Counted from the first letter of the stretch, positions 1-8,938 are shown. The stretch is 64,000 nt of DNA from a bacterium (GCA_030432695.1 JAUILN010000008.1:186001-250000), one strand, 5' to 3'. Translations and numbers: made by a program. The notes: generated by a model not told the origin, from the sequence alone.

Positions 1-2
1 TC

Positions 3-1433
3 GAAGTGCAGTGGTTCGGCGGCAACTCGTCGGACGTGTCGGGAGTCGGCGACGACTCCGCGACCGCGACGATCTCGCAGGACCTCCGAGCGCAGCTGAA
101 CACCACCAACGGCACGCGGATCGTCGGCAGCTTCGTCAACACGTTCCTGAAGGACCTCGTCAACGGCGGCGACTGGGACGGCAGCTCGATCTTCAACTTC
201 TCGATCACCCAGCCGCTGCTGCGCGGCGCGCGCCGCCGGGTGGTGCGCGAGTCGCTGACCCAGTCGGAGCGCGACGTGGTCTACGCGGTACGCAGCTTCG
301 AGCGGTTCCGGGAGAGCCTGGCGCTGCAGATCACCAGCACCTACCTGAACGTGCTCCAGCAGCAGCAGAACCTGGAGTCCGTGCGCCGCAACCTGGAGTC
401 CGTGCGCCGCAACGAATCGCTGACCCAGGCCCTGTTCGACGCCGACCGCCGCGCCATCGTCGACGTCGACCGCTCGACGCAGAGCGTGCTGCAAGCCGAG
501 AACAACGTTGCCAACGCGGTCAATTCGCTGCAGACCGCGCTGGACAACTTCAAGTTCCAGCTAGGTCTGACGATCGACACGCCGATCGAGCTCGATCCGA
601 CGGTGTTCGACAACGTCATCGCGATCGGCATCGAGCCGGTCGACCTGCCGCAGCACGAGGCGATCCGCATCGCGCTGGAGCGCCGCTACGACTATCGCAA
701 CACCTGCGACCAGGTCGACGACGCGGTGCGCCAGGTCTTGGTGGCCGAAGACGGCCTGCGCAGCATCATCGACTTCTCGTCGGCGGTCGCGATCCCGACC
801 GAGGACGGCAAGCCGCTGAAGTTCGACTTCGGCCGCGTCCAATGGTCGGCGGGCTTCAACATCGACCTCGCGCTGGCGATCCTGCCCGAACGGAATGTCC
901 ACCGCGCTGCGATCATCGCGCTCGACAACGCGCTCCGGACCCGTGAGCAGGCCGAGGACGAGGTCAAGCAGGACATCCGCAACGACCTCCGGAACATCAC
1001 CAACCGGATCCGCAACTACGAGATCGCCAAGCTCGGTGTCGATCTCAACGCCCGTCGTGTCGACAGCACCTCGAAGCTCTACGAAGCCGGCCGGGCCCAG
1101 GCCCTCGACGTGCTGGACGCCCAGAACGACCTCCTCGGTGCCGAGCTGCAGCTCATCGCCTCGGTCGTGGACTATGCTGTGAGTCGCCTCCAGCTCCTGC
1201 TGGACCTGGAGGCGATCGAACTCGATCCCTACGGAGTGACCCTCGAACTCGGCCTGCCGCTGCCGACCGGGGTCCAGGACACCGAGGACGCCCGCCGCGC
1301 CCTCGAACGGCGCAAGATCCCGCGGAACTGGGAGACCGACACTCCGTGGCGGCAACTCCACGACGGCTTCGGCGGCACGGAAGCCGATCCGGACGGGGCC
1401 GAACCCGAGGGAACGCCGGAGGGCGACGACTGA
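3..1433 (+). CDS. TolC-like outer-membrane efflux protein (5' partial)
   Basis: The reading frame is open at the left window edge, so the start and signal peptide are missing; about 476 residues are visible. The protein resembles the outer membrane efflux protein (TolC/OEP) family: long amphipathic helices (around residues 95-185 and 300-400 of the visible part) of the kind that build the alpha-barrel, for example the segment STYLNVLQQQQN, and an ARALDVLDAQN-type motif (here AGRAQALDVLDAQNDLL) seen near the end of the second helical pair. It would form the outer-membrane duct of an exporter. It is followed 71 bp later by a MacA-like adaptor and then MacB-type ABC genes, the standard partners. 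Oddities: an exact 21-bp tandem duplication (369-410) repeats the heptad NLESVRR, and the C-terminus is a charged tail rich in E, G and D. Family assignment is firm; substrate is unknown. Confidence 0.85.
   Translation, partial: EVQWFGGNSSDVSGVGDDSATATISQDLRAQLNTTNGTRIVGSFVNTFLKDLVNGGDWDGSSIFNFSITQPLLRGARRRVVRESLTQSERDVVYAVRSFERFRESLALQITSTYLNVLQQQQNLESVRRNLESVRRNESLTQALFDADRRAIVDVDRSTQSVLQAENNVANAVNSLQTALDNFKFQLGLTIDTPIELDPTVFDNVIAIGIEPVDLPQHEAIRIALERRYDYRNTCDQVDDAVRQVLVAEDGLRSIIDFSSAVAIPTEDGKPLKFDFGRVQWSAGFNIDLALAILPERNVHRAAIIALDNALRTREQAEDEVKQDIRNDLRNITNRIRNYEIAKLGVDLNARRVDSTSKLYEAGRAQALDVLDAQNDLLGAELQLIASVVDYAVSRLQLLLDLEAIELDPYGVTLELGLPLPTGVQDTEDARRALERRKIPRNWETDTPWRQLHDGFGGTEADPDGAEPEGTPEGDD
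369..410 (+). repeat. 21-bp exact tandem duplication inside the TolC-like gene
   Basis: Bases 369-389 and 390-410 are identical, and encode NLESVRR twice in a row within a predicted coiled-coil helix. The unit is one heptad, so the frame and the helix register are kept. Confidence 0.95.
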
Positions 1434-1504
1434 TTGGCCCCCACCATCCCCGGCCATCCCGTCATTCAAAGCATCCAGCGAAGCACCTCCTCCCGAGGCA
1501 CCCC

Positions 1505-3700
1505 ATGTTTGACCCGCTCCGAACCGCACCTCTCGCCCTCAGGGCTCCGTCGGTTGCCAGACCGGCATCACCGGCCGGCCGACTGGCAGCGCCTGCGGTC
1601 TGGGCGACCGCTCTGGCTCTGGGCCCGCTCGCCGGCTGCGGCGACGGCGGGAGCTCCAACCAGAACACGCCCGACATCTACGTCGTCGAGCGGAAGCCGA
1701 TGCGCATCCAGATCACCGAGGCGGCCGAGCTGAAGGCCGCGGTGGAGAACCGGGTCCGCTCGGAGATCGAGGGCAGCGCGACGATCATCTACCTGATCCC
1801 CGAAGGCGAGGTCGTCGACAAGGGCCAGAAGCTGGTCGAGCTCGACGTCAGCGAGTTGCAGGAGCGCCGCGCCACCCAGGCCATCACGGTCGAGCGAGCG
1901 ATGGCCTCGCTGGTCAACGCCCAGCAGAACATCCAGATCCTGGCGAAGGAACTCGCGTCGCTGGAGTCGGCGGCGGTCAGCGGGCTGGAGATCGCCAACA
2001 TCGACGTCGAGAAGTTCTTCGGCGGGAAGAACGTCGACGGGCCGGTCGAGGTGGTCGGGGACGACGTGGTGGAGTCCGGTCCAGGAGGGGTCGACCAGCA
2101 GGAGCAGGACAAGGTCCGCGGCGCGAACCGCGACATGGTCGAGGCGCTGAGCGAGCTGGTCGAGAACAAGCCGGCCTATGCCGGCCTGCCGGGCAAGGCC
2201 GTCGATCTGCTCGACGAGACGCGGCTCGACGACGACATGGGCGAACTCGGTCAGCAGGTCCTCGAGCAGGTCGACCAGATCACCCTGGCCCGCCAGCAGC
2301 TCGCGCTGGCCGAGGACACCTACCAGAAGAGCAAGACGCTCGCCGCCGACAACTACATCACCGCCAACGACCTCGAGCGCGACCGACTGGAACGTGAGCG
2401 TCAGCGGTCGAGCGTGACCCTGGCCTGGCAGAACCTCGACCTGCTGATCAGCTACACGCTGCGCAAGACCAAGATCGACCTGCTGCTGAAGCTCGACAAC
2501 GCCAAGCTCGAGCTCGAGAAGGTGCGCGCCAGCAACGCCGCGCGCCGCACCCGCGAAGAGGCCGAGCTGGCCAGCGTGCAGAGCGAATACGACCTCGCCA
2601 AGGAACGGCTCGACAACCTGGTCCGACAGATCGACTCGGCGGTGCTGGAGGCGCCGACGCCGGGACTCGTGGTCTACGCGACCACCGACAGCCGCAACCG
2701 GGAGACGATCGAGGAAGGTACCGACATCCGCGAGCGGCAGACCATCCTGATCCTGCCCGACGTGACCCGCATGCAGGCCGAGCTGAAGATCCAGGAGGCC
2801 GACATCGACAAGGTGCGCCGCGGCCAGCCGGCGACCATCGCCGTCGATGCCTTCCCGGGCGAGGCCTTCTCCGGCATCGTGACCCGGGTGTCGCCGATCG
2901 CCGACTCCGGCTCGCGATGGAGCAACTCGAGCCTGAAGGTCTACAAGACCTGGGTCGCGCTCGACCTCGACAACACCCAGGGCATGCTGCGTCCGAACAT
3001 GTCGGCCCGCGTGACGATCAACGTCGGCGAGGTGCCCGAAGCGCTGCCGGTCCCGATCACCGCGGTGCGCCGCCAGGACAAGGTCCACTACGTGTGGAAG
3101 GTGAATGGCAACGGCCCGCTGGCGGTGGCCGTGAAGGTCGGCCGGTCGACCAACGAAGAGGTCGAGATCCTGCAGGGCGTCGAGCCCGGTGACCGGATCT
3201 ACAAGGCCCCACCGACCGGGGTGATGGCGCCCGAGTTCGAGCAGCCGGTCGTCGAAGATGGTCCGGAGATGCCGACCCTGGAGGCCGGCTCGATCGGCGC
3301 GGCGACGCCGCGGGTCGACCCGGAGATCCAGGCCAAGATCGACAACGTCACGCGCGAGAGCTACGTGGAGGAGATCAAGACCCGGCTCCCGCAGTTCGCC
3401 GAGATCTTCGCGAGTGACGACGAGCGCGCGGTGATGCGCGCGATGTTCTCCAACGAGGAACTCAGCGCCGCGGTCGAGAACGATCCGGTGCTGTCCGCCA
3501 TGCGGGCCAAGCTGATGGAGGGCATGCGCGCGCGGATGGGCAACCGTCGTCCCGGCGGCGGCGGTCCCGGAGGCGAAGGCGGACCCGGCGGCGGCGACGG
3601 ACAGGGCTTCGGCGGCGGCCGCCGTGGCGGCGGCGGGCCGGGTGGAGGGGCCCCCGGGGCCGGTGGCGGCAACGACGGCGGCGATCGGGGCAACCGTTGA
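1505..3700 (+). CDS. MacA/HlyD-like periplasmic adaptor lipoprotein, extra long
   Basis: 731 residues from ATG 1505, preceded by GAGG at a suitable distance; longer in-frame starts would run back into the upstream gene. A Leu-Ala-Gly-Cys lipobox (Cys45) ends the signal peptide, so it should be a lipoprotein. The membrane-fusion (HlyD/RND adaptor) layout is visible: a first lipoyl half near residues 90-115 (IPEGEVVDKGQKL), a long coiled coil with a wide insertion (about 120-400), the second half near 415-440 (LEAPTPGLVVY), then beta-barrel and membrane-proximal domains (RPNMSARVTI region). It should bridge the TolC-like protein and the MacB permease. MacA proteins are usually about 370-400 residues. 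The extra length comes from a helical insertion and from a C-terminal region of over 150 residues ending in a tail made almost only of Gly, Pro, Arg and Asp. Stop overlaps the next start (TTGA). Confidence 0.85.
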   Translation: MFDPLRTAPLALRAPSVARPASPAGRLAAPAVWATALALGPLAGCGDGGSSNQNTPDIYVVERKPMRIQITEAAELKAAVENRVRSEIEGSATIIYLIPEGEVVDKGQKLVELDVSELQERRATQAITVERAMASLVNAQQNIQILAKELASLESAAVSGLEIANIDVEKFFGGKNVDGPVEVVGDDVVESGPGGVDQQEQDKVRGANRDMVEALSELVENKPAYAGLPGKAVDLLDETRLDDDMGELGQQVLEQVDQITLARQQLALAEDTYQKSKTLAADNYITANDLERDRLERERQRSSVTLAWQNLDLLISYTLRKTKIDLLLKLDNAKLELEKVRASNAARRTREEAELASVQSEYDLAKERLDNLVRQIDSAVLEAPTPGLVVYATTDSRNRETIEEGTDIRERQTILILPDVTRMQAELKIQEADIDKVRRGQPATIAVDAFPGEAFSGIVTRVSPIADSGSRWSNSSLKVYKTWVALDLDNTQGMLRPNMSARVTINVGEVPEALPVPITAVRRQDKVHYVWKVNGNGPLAVAVKVGRSTNEEVEILQGVEPGDRIYKAPPTGVMAPEFEQPVVEDGPEMPTLEAGSIGAATPRVDPEIQAKIDNVTRESYVEEIKTRLPQFAEIFASDDERAVMRAMFSNEELSAAVENDPVLSAMRAKLMEGMRARMGNRRPGGGGPGGEGGPGGGDGQGFGGGRRGGGGPGGGAPGAGGGNDGGDRGNR

Positions 3701-4572
3701 GTTCCCCGGATCCCGAGACCCAGGAGCAGCCGAGCCAGAGCCCGCCGGGCCCGCACACGATGGACTCCCCCACTCCGAGCGGCACCGCGATCGCGAACCC
3801 GCGGTCCGCGGCTCCACTCGCCTCACCGGGCGAGACCCGCAAGATCATCGCCGAGTTCCAGGACGTCGAACGCCACTACCAGATGGGTTCGACGACCGTG
3901 AAGGCGCTCGACGGCGTGTCGATCCGCATCCACGAAGGCGAGTACGTCGCGATCATGGGCCGGTCCGGCTCCGGCAAGTCGACGCTGCTCAACCTGATGG
4001 GCTGTCTCGACCGGCCGACCGGCGGCGAGTACGTGCTGGGCGAGACCCCGGTCTCGCAGCTCGACGACGACGATCTCAGCGAGGTCCGCGGCAAGACGAT
4101 CGGGTTCATCTTCCAGTCGTTCAACCTGATCCCGCAGCTCACGGTGCTCGAGAACCTCGAGGTGCCGCTGTTCTACCAGGGGCGCGTCGGCATCGAATCG
4201 CGGCAGAAGGCCGAAGTCCTGGCCAAGCGGGTCGGCCTCGACGGCCGCCTCGACCACAAGCCGATGGAGCTGTCGGGCGGTCAGCAGCAGCGCGTCGCCA
4301 TCGCCCGCGCCCTGATGAACGACCCGCTGTTCCTGCTCGCCGACGAAGCGACCGGCAACCTCGACAGCAAGACCGAGGGCGAGATCCTGCGCATCCTCGA
4401 CGAACTGCACGACGAGGGCGTGACGATCGTGATGGTCACCCACAACCCCAAGGTCGCCGACCGCGCCGAACGGACCATCTGGCTCAAGGACGGCTACGTC
4501 GAGCAGGTGGTGTTCAACCGCGGCCAGGACGGCTCACCGCTCCGCACCCCGGCCCGGAGCGACGCCCGATGA
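3697..4572 (+). CDS. MacB/LolD-type ABC transporter ATP-binding protein
   Basis: 291 residues from TTG 3697, which overlaps the previous stop by 4 bp; ATG 3760 is an alternative, and the conserved part begins only near residue 50, so the first residues are uncertain. All ABC ATPase motifs are present: Walker A GRSGSGKST, Q-loop (IFQSFNLIPQLTV), signature LSGGQQQRVAIARAL, Walker B LFLLADEAT with catalytic Glu, and the switch His (MVTHNPK). The sequence is typical of the MacB/LolD/FtsE group, in which ATP hydrolysis drives a permease that works mechanically across the periplasm rather than moving substrate through the membrane. It is co-encoded with a separate permease (next gene), so unlike E. 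coli MacB the two halves are not fused. The N-terminal 50 residues are Pro/Ser-rich and look disordered. Confidence 0.93.
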   Translation: MSSPDPETQEQPSQSPPGPHTMDSPTPSGTAIANPRSAAPLASPGETRKIIAEFQDVERHYQMGSTTVKALDGVSIRIHEGEYVAIMGRSGSGKSTLLNLMGCLDRPTGGEYVLGETPVSQLDDDDLSEVRGKTIGFIFQSFNLIPQLTVLENLEVPLFYQGRVGIESRQKAEVLAKRVGLDGRLDHKPMELSGGQQQRVAIARALMNDPLFLLADEATGNLDSKTEGEILRILDELHDEGVTIVMVTHNPKVADRAERTIWLKDGYVEQVVFNRGQDGSPLRTPARSDAR

Positions 4573-5834
4573 TCGAACTCCTCCGCATCGTCCGGCTCGG
4601 CATCAAGAGCCTCCTGCTGCACAAGCTGCGCTCGTTCCTGACGATGCTCGGCCTCTTGTTCGGCGTCGCCGCGGTGATCGGCATGCTGGCCATCGGCGAG
4701 GGCGCCAGCTACGAAGCCCTGGAGCGCATCAAGGCGCTCGGCTCGACCAACATCATCCTGCGCAGCCAGAAGCCTCCGACCACCGAGCAGAGCAGCGACG
4801 CGAGCGTCTGGTCGGCGACGGTCTACGGGCTGACCTACCGCGACGCGCAGCGCATCGAGTCGGTGCTCGACGATGCCGAGCAGATCGTCCAGGTGCGCGA
4901 GAAGCCGGCCGAGCTGCGCGCAGGTTCGCACTGGCAGCAGTCGGTGGTCCTGGGCACCGAGCCGGCCTTCCTGTCGGTGAGCAACATGACGATGCGCGAG
5001 GGTCGCTGGCTGGCCCAGGTCGACATGGAGCGACTGAAGAACGTCGCCGTCCTCGGCTCGCAGCTCGCCCAGCAGTTGTTCCCGCTCGAGGATCCTGTCG
5101 GCCGCACTCTCAAGGTCGATGCCGACCGCTACCAGGTGATCGGGGTCCTGGAAGAACTCGGCCGCGCCTCCGGCAGCGTCGGCCCGCCACTCGACACCTG
5201 TCTGTTCATCCCACTGACGACGTCACGGGCCCGCTTCGGCGACGAGACCAGTCAGATGTCCGGCGGTAGTTTCTCGCGCGAGCGCGTCGAGCTGCACGAG
5301 GTGAAGGTCAAGGTCAAGGAAACCGACCACGTGCTGGCCGCCGCGAACGTGCTGCGCACGCTCGTTGCCGACTCGCACAAGGACGCCAACGACGTCACGA
5401 TCACCGTGCCGCTGGAGCTGCTCCGCGAGGCCGAGGAGAGCAAGCGGCTGTGGAACTTCATGCTGGGCAGCATGGCCGGCATCTCACTGCTGGTGGGCGG
5501 CATCGGCATCATGAACGTGATGCTCGCGACGGTGACCGAGCGAACCCGCGAGATCGGCATCCGCCGGGCACTGGGCGCCAAGCGCGGCCACATCATCCGC
5601 CAGTTCCTGGTCGAGACCGGGGTGCTGTCAGCACTCGGCGGTCTCTTGGGCGTCGGCATCGGCCTGGGCTTCCCGAAGATCATCGAGAGCCTGTTCCAGC
5701 AGCGGACGATCACCCAGCCGGAACACGTGGTGATGGCGTTCGGGATCTCCGCCGCGGTCGGCGTCGCGTTCGGCATCTACCCGGCATGGCGGGCGGCGAA
5801 CATGGATCCGGTCGAGGCCCTGCGGCACGAATGA
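4569..5834 (+). CDS. MacB-family ABC transporter permease
   Basis: 421 residues; ATG 4569 overlaps the ATPase stop (ATGA), indicating translational coupling. Layout of a MacB/FtsX-type permease: first transmembrane helix near residues 20-45 (SFLTMLGLLFGVAAVIGMLAI), a large periplasmic MacB_PCD domain (about 45-290), then three transmembrane helices in the C-terminal FtsX domain (about 295-415) with the conserved NVMLATVTERTREIGIRRALGA segment. It forms the inner-membrane part of a tripartite exporter with the adaptor and the outer-membrane protein encoded upstream. Substrate is not evident; members export macrolides, lipopeptides, toxins or siderophores. The gene ends the operon: about 330 bp without a gene follows, containing a strong palindrome. 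Confidence 0.92.
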   Translation: MIELLRIVRLGIKSLLLHKLRSFLTMLGLLFGVAAVIGMLAIGEGASYEALERIKALGSTNIILRSQKPPTTEQSSDASVWSATVYGLTYRDAQRIESVLDDAEQIVQVREKPAELRAGSHWQQSVVLGTEPAFLSVSNMTMREGRWLAQVDMERLKNVAVLGSQLAQQLFPLEDPVGRTLKVDADRYQVIGVLEELGRASGSVGPPLDTCLFIPLTTSRARFGDETSQMSGGSFSRERVELHEVKVKVKETDHVLAAANVLRTLVADSHKDANDVTITVPLELLREAEESKRLWNFMLGSMAGISLLVGGIGIMNVMLATVTERTREIGIRRALGAKRGHIIRQFLVETGVLSALGGLLGVGIGLGFPKIIESLFQQRTITQPEHVVMAFGISAAVGVAFGIYPAWRAANMDPVEALRHE

Positions 5835-5945
5835 TCGGCGCCGGAAGCTGATCCGCGCCTGATCGGTGCGACGCACGCGTGCTGGCGGACCTCGACGCCC
5901 GGGCTCGGTCGGACTCTCCTTCCTTCGAACCCTCCGTACAAGGGC

Positions 5946-6012
5946 GCAGGCTTTCCACCTCGCCCCCGGGACTTCAGACACCGTGTCGTCCGTCCCTCGG
6001 TGGAAAGCCTGC
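5946..6012. repeat. Nested perfect palindrome (stem-loop element)
   Basis: Outer arms GCAGGCTTTCCACC (5946-5959) and its exact reverse complement (5999-6012), 14 of 14 paired. Inside lie GGGAC (5968-5972)/GTCCC (5992-5996), and inside these GACAC (5977-5981)/GTGTC (5983-5987). All three arm pairs nest in the correct order, so an RNA or DNA cruciform with 24 paired positions is possible. No T-run follows directly, so it is not a classical intrinsic terminator. Confidence 0.8.
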
Positions 6013-6153
6013 TGCAGCTCCCGGCGCAGGCCACGCACCGTTGCCGGGAACATGCGTGAGTAGCTCGGGCCTGTCGGCCGGTTTCCCCCCGACCTGCTTT
6101 TTTTGTCGGGTGGTTCTCACACCGCTGAAAGAAGTCCTTCCGGATCACGACGC

Positions 6154-6159
6154 TACGAT
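6154..6159 (+). promoter_or_regulatory. TACGAT -10-like element, 9 nt before the start codon
   Basis: TACGAT ends 9 nt before ATG 6169. A transcript starting 6-8 nt after a -10 box would begin essentially at the start codon. No Shine-Dalgarno is present. One of seven similar cases in the window. Confidence 0.4.
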
Positions 6160-6168
6160 GCCGGCGCG

Positions 6169-7815
6169 ATGATCCGCACGCTCCTGATCCTGCTCTGCGC
6201 CGCGCTGCCTGCGATTTCTGCGCGCCTCACCGCCACCACAGTCCCGCAAGAGGACCGTCCAGGGCAGACCTGTGAGCTGGTGGTCCGCGGCGGCCTGGTA
6301 GTCGACGGCTCGGGCGGAGCCGCCCGGCAGTTGGACATCGCAGTCTGCGAAGGACGGATCTGTCTGCTGGGCGATCTACCGGAGGACCTGGCAGCCGCGG
6401 AGACGATCGACGCCTCCGGACTGGTGATCGCGCCGGGCTTCGTCGACGTCCACGCCCACGCCGATCTCGCTGCCGCCCGCCGCGGCGACGCCCGCAACTT
6501 CGTGGCGATGGGCGTCACCACGATCGTCACCGGCAACTGCGGCTCGCACCGACTTGGACTGGAGGCGCATCTCGCCGAAGTGGAGAAGAACGGCATCGCG
6601 ATCAACTACGCGAGCCTGGTCGGCCACGGGACGGTCCGCAGCGAGGTGCTGGGCGGCGCCAACCGTGCACCCACCGCGGAGGAACTGCAGCGGATGTGTG
6701 CGCTGGTCGAGCAGGAGATGCGCGCCGGCGCGTTCGGCATGTCGACCGGACTGATCTACGTGCCCGGCACCTACGCCGAGACCGACGAGATCGTCGCGTT
6801 GGCCGAGGTCGTCGCGAAGCACGGCGGCGTCTACGCCAGCCACGTCCGCAACGAGGGCGACCACGGCCTCGACGCGATCCGCGAGGCACTCGAGATCGGC
6901 GAACGGGCCGGACTGCCGGTCCACGTCTCGCACCTGAAGGCCAGCGGCAAGCCCAACTGGGGCAACGGAGAACGGATCGTCGCCCTACTCCGAGAGGCGC
7001 GCGCGAACGGCAAGCAGGTGACCGGCGACCAGTACGCCTACACCGCCAGCAGCACGAGCCTCGACGTATTGTTCCCGAGCGCCGCGCTGTCCGAGGGGCG
7101 GCGCGCCTTCGCCGAGCGCCTCGAGAACGAGCCGGCATTCCGCGCCGAGATGCACCAGGCACTGCTGGCGGGTATCGAGCGCTCCGGCTTCGGCGACCTG
7201 CACTACGCGCAGATCGCGTCGAGCCCCGGCCACCGCGAGTACCAGGGCCTGCGGCTCTCCGAGGCGGCCGAGCGGATGTCGGGTGATCGCTCGCCGGAAG
7301 CCCAGGCCAACGCCGCGATCGCGCTGATGATCGCGTCCAAGGGCAGCCGGGTCGGCATGGTCTACCACAAGATGACCGAGGACGACGTCGAGACGATCCT
7401 GCGCGAGCCGTTCGTCGCGGTGGCCTCCGACTCGGGCATCCGCCTCTACGACACCGCCGAGCGACCCCATCCGCGCGGCGCCGGCAACAACCCGCGGGTG
7501 CTGGGTCGCTACGTCCGCGAGCGCGAGGTCCTGCCGCTCGAACTCGCGATCCACAAGATGACCCGGCTCCCGGCCACGGTCTTCGGCCTGACCGACCGCG
7601 GCGAGATCGCGATCGGCAAGCACGCCGACCTGGTGGTCTTCGACGCCGCGACGATCACCGACCGCGCGACGTACGAAGACCCCCTCGCCGCGCCGGAGGG
7701 AATCCGCTACGTGTTCGTCAACGGCACGGCGGTGGTCCGCGACGGTGAGCGAACCGACGCCCGGCCGGGCATGGTGCTGCGGCACACCAGTTCCGCTGCA
7801 CGCGACGACCGATGA
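6169..7815 (+). CDS. D-aminoacylase-family amidohydrolase, exported
   Basis: 548 residues from ATG 6169; a signal peptide is visible (IRTLLILLCAALPAISA). It belongs to the amidohydrolase superfamily, N-acyl-D-amino-acid deacylase group: metal-binding HAH after a beta strand (His95 and His97 in DVHAHAD), VTTIVTGNCGSH, STGLIYVPGTYA, SHVRNEGD, HVSHLKASG...NWG and a late SDSG with the metal-ligand Asp. These enzymes use zinc to remove acyl groups from N-acyl-D-amino acids or related D-configured substrates; export suggests a role in degrading peptidoglycan-derived or extracellular D-amino-acid compounds. The exact substrate cannot be read from the sequence. The next gene overlaps by 4 bp. Confidence 0.9.
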   Translation: MIRTLLILLCAALPAISARLTATTVPQEDRPGQTCELVVRGGLVVDGSGGAARQLDIAVCEGRICLLGDLPEDLAAAETIDASGLVIAPGFVDVHAHADLAAARRGDARNFVAMGVTTIVTGNCGSHRLGLEAHLAEVEKNGIAINYASLVGHGTVRSEVLGGANRAPTAEELQRMCALVEQEMRAGAFGMSTGLIYVPGTYAETDEIVALAEVVAKHGGVYASHVRNEGDHGLDAIREALEIGERAGLPVHVSHLKASGKPNWGNGERIVALLREARANGKQVTGDQYAYTASSTSLDVLFPSAALSEGRRAFAERLENEPAFRAEMHQALLAGIERSGFGDLHYAQIASSPGHREYQGLRLSEAAERMSGDRSPEAQANAAIALMIASKGSRVGMVYHKMTEDDVETILREPFVAVASDSGIRLYDTAERPHPRGAGNNPRVLGRYVREREVLPLELAIHKMTRLPATVFGLTDRGEIAIGKHADLVVFDAATITDRATYEDPLAAPEGIRYVFVNGTAVVRDGERTDARPGMVLRHTSSAARDDR

Positions 7816-8921
7816 ACAGCTCCACCCGCGCGCTGCTGGCGCTCCTCGCGGTCCTCGCCGCCCCGTTCACGGCCCGCGCGCTCGGCGCGCAGGACGCCGA
7901 GACCCCTGATCCAGCGGCGCTGATCGAGCGCTTCGAAGGCCTCGGCTTTCGCCAGAAGGCGGCGATCGTCCGCACGCTGCAGCGCCAGCTCAGCTCGCTC
8001 GACGACCCCGCCCTGGCCCGCATCCGCGTGTTCTACACCGACGCCTCGGAGCTCCCCGATGCCGCGGAATCCGCGCCGGTGTTCGACCCGGCGGTCACTG
8101 CCCGCGCCGAGCACGAGGCCGGTCGGGCGCCGGCGCGCACGCCGCTCCCCGCGGACGACGAGCGCTACCGCGCGGCCAAGGAACGCTACCGCCGGCCCGG
8201 CTTCCTGCCCGAACTGCAGCGCGAGGTGACCTACGACTGGTGCCAGGGCGAGCTGGTGAAGCTGCCGGCACTCGGCTACGACGCCTGGTTCGCCAACGTC
8301 GCGCACGGCCACGCACCGGGCACCGACCAGGCGGTCGCGGTGATCCAGTCGCGCCTCGACCGCGGCGACGAGATGCGCGAACTCGCGTCCTGGTTCGGCC
8401 ACGCCTACTGCGACCTCGACGCCCACTCGTATCCGGGCCTCACCCTCTACGACGTCTGGTACTCCGGCAAGGTCGTCGACATCCCCGACGTCGACGCGAT
8501 CCCCTTCGCGCACGAGATCCTCGGCAAGACCTCGATGCGCTCACCGCTGTCGGGCACCCCGCGCGACCGCCTCTACCAGGAGATCGCCGCCGCCTCCGGT
8601 CGCTACCGCACCCACCGAACCCTCTGCGAGGCCGCCGCCGCGGCGTTCGTCGCCGCCGAGCCCGACATGGACCCGCGCTACGCGCTGATGGTGCCGCGCT
8701 TCCACTACCTGTTCGCGAAGCACGACGACGACCTCGACGAGGTCGTGAAGGTGATCCTGGCTACCGATCGGGACACGCTGCTGCGCGAGGTCGACGAGAA
8801 GATCCGCCAGCCGGATGGCGCCGCCTGGGAGCTGCGCGAGGGCCGCAAGAGGGAGCTGGCGACGATGCACTCGCGGATCCGGACCCTGGCGAAGAACGCG
8901 CTCGATCAGTTCGGCGGGTGA
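7812..8921 (+). CDS. Secreted protein of unknown function, coupled to the amidohydrolase
   Basis: 369 residues; ATG 7812 overlaps the previous stop (ATGA). A signal peptide is clear (LLALLAVLAAPFTARA). The rest is soluble and rich in conserved-looking aromatic and charged patches: a region around residues 135-165 with YDWCQGELV and AWFANVAHGHA, then FGHAYCDLDAHSYPG around 195-210. Two Cys and several His in this central part could bind metal or form a disulfide, but no known catalytic motif is recognised. The tight coupling suggests it works with the deacylase upstream, in the same compartment. No function is assigned. Confidence 0.8.
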   Translation: MNSSTRALLALLAVLAAPFTARALGAQDAETPDPAALIERFEGLGFRQKAAIVRTLQRQLSSLDDPALARIRVFYTDASELPDAAESAPVFDPAVTARAEHEAGRAPARTPLPADDERYRAAKERYRRPGFLPELQREVTYDWCQGELVKLPALGYDAWFANVAHGHAPGTDQAVAVIQSRLDRGDEMRELASWFGHAYCDLDAHSYPGLTLYDVWYSGKVVDIPDVDAIPFAHEILGKTSMRSPLSGTPRDRLYQEIAAASGRYRTHRTLCEAAAAAFVAAEPDMDPRYALMVPRFHYLFAKHDDDLDEVVKVILATDRDTLLREVDEKIRQPDGAAWELREGRKRELATMHSRIRTLAKNALDQFGG

Positions 8922-8938
8922 GCGGCGTGGTCGCGGGC

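Larger units (their letters stand above)
5835..6168. other. Intergenic region (334 bp) between exporter operon and amidohydrolase
   Basis: No convincing gene in either strand. It holds the nested palindrome at 5946-6012, a smaller inverted pair CCCGAC/GTCGGG (6088-6093 and 6105-6110) flanking a run of seven T, and a TACGAT hexamer just before the next start. The position after macB-type genes fits a transcription stop plus the promoter of the next gene. Confidence 0.6.

Noticed and set aside
1568..3826. Long open frames on the opposite strand of several genes (here and at 11302-13965, 14808-16406 and 25662-27614)
   Set aside because: High-GC third positions create open antisense frames; these have no known domains, odd composition and overlap well-supported genes completely.
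5926..5945. GGTTCGAA on the minus strand, as the T-loop of a tRNA
   Set aside because: Flanking bases do not form a T-stem, and no anticodon or acceptor stem could be drawn.
6088..6110. CCCGAC/GTCGGG around a T-run as an intrinsic terminator
   Set aside because: The T-run lies inside the loop rather than after the stem, so it does not fit the terminator pattern.
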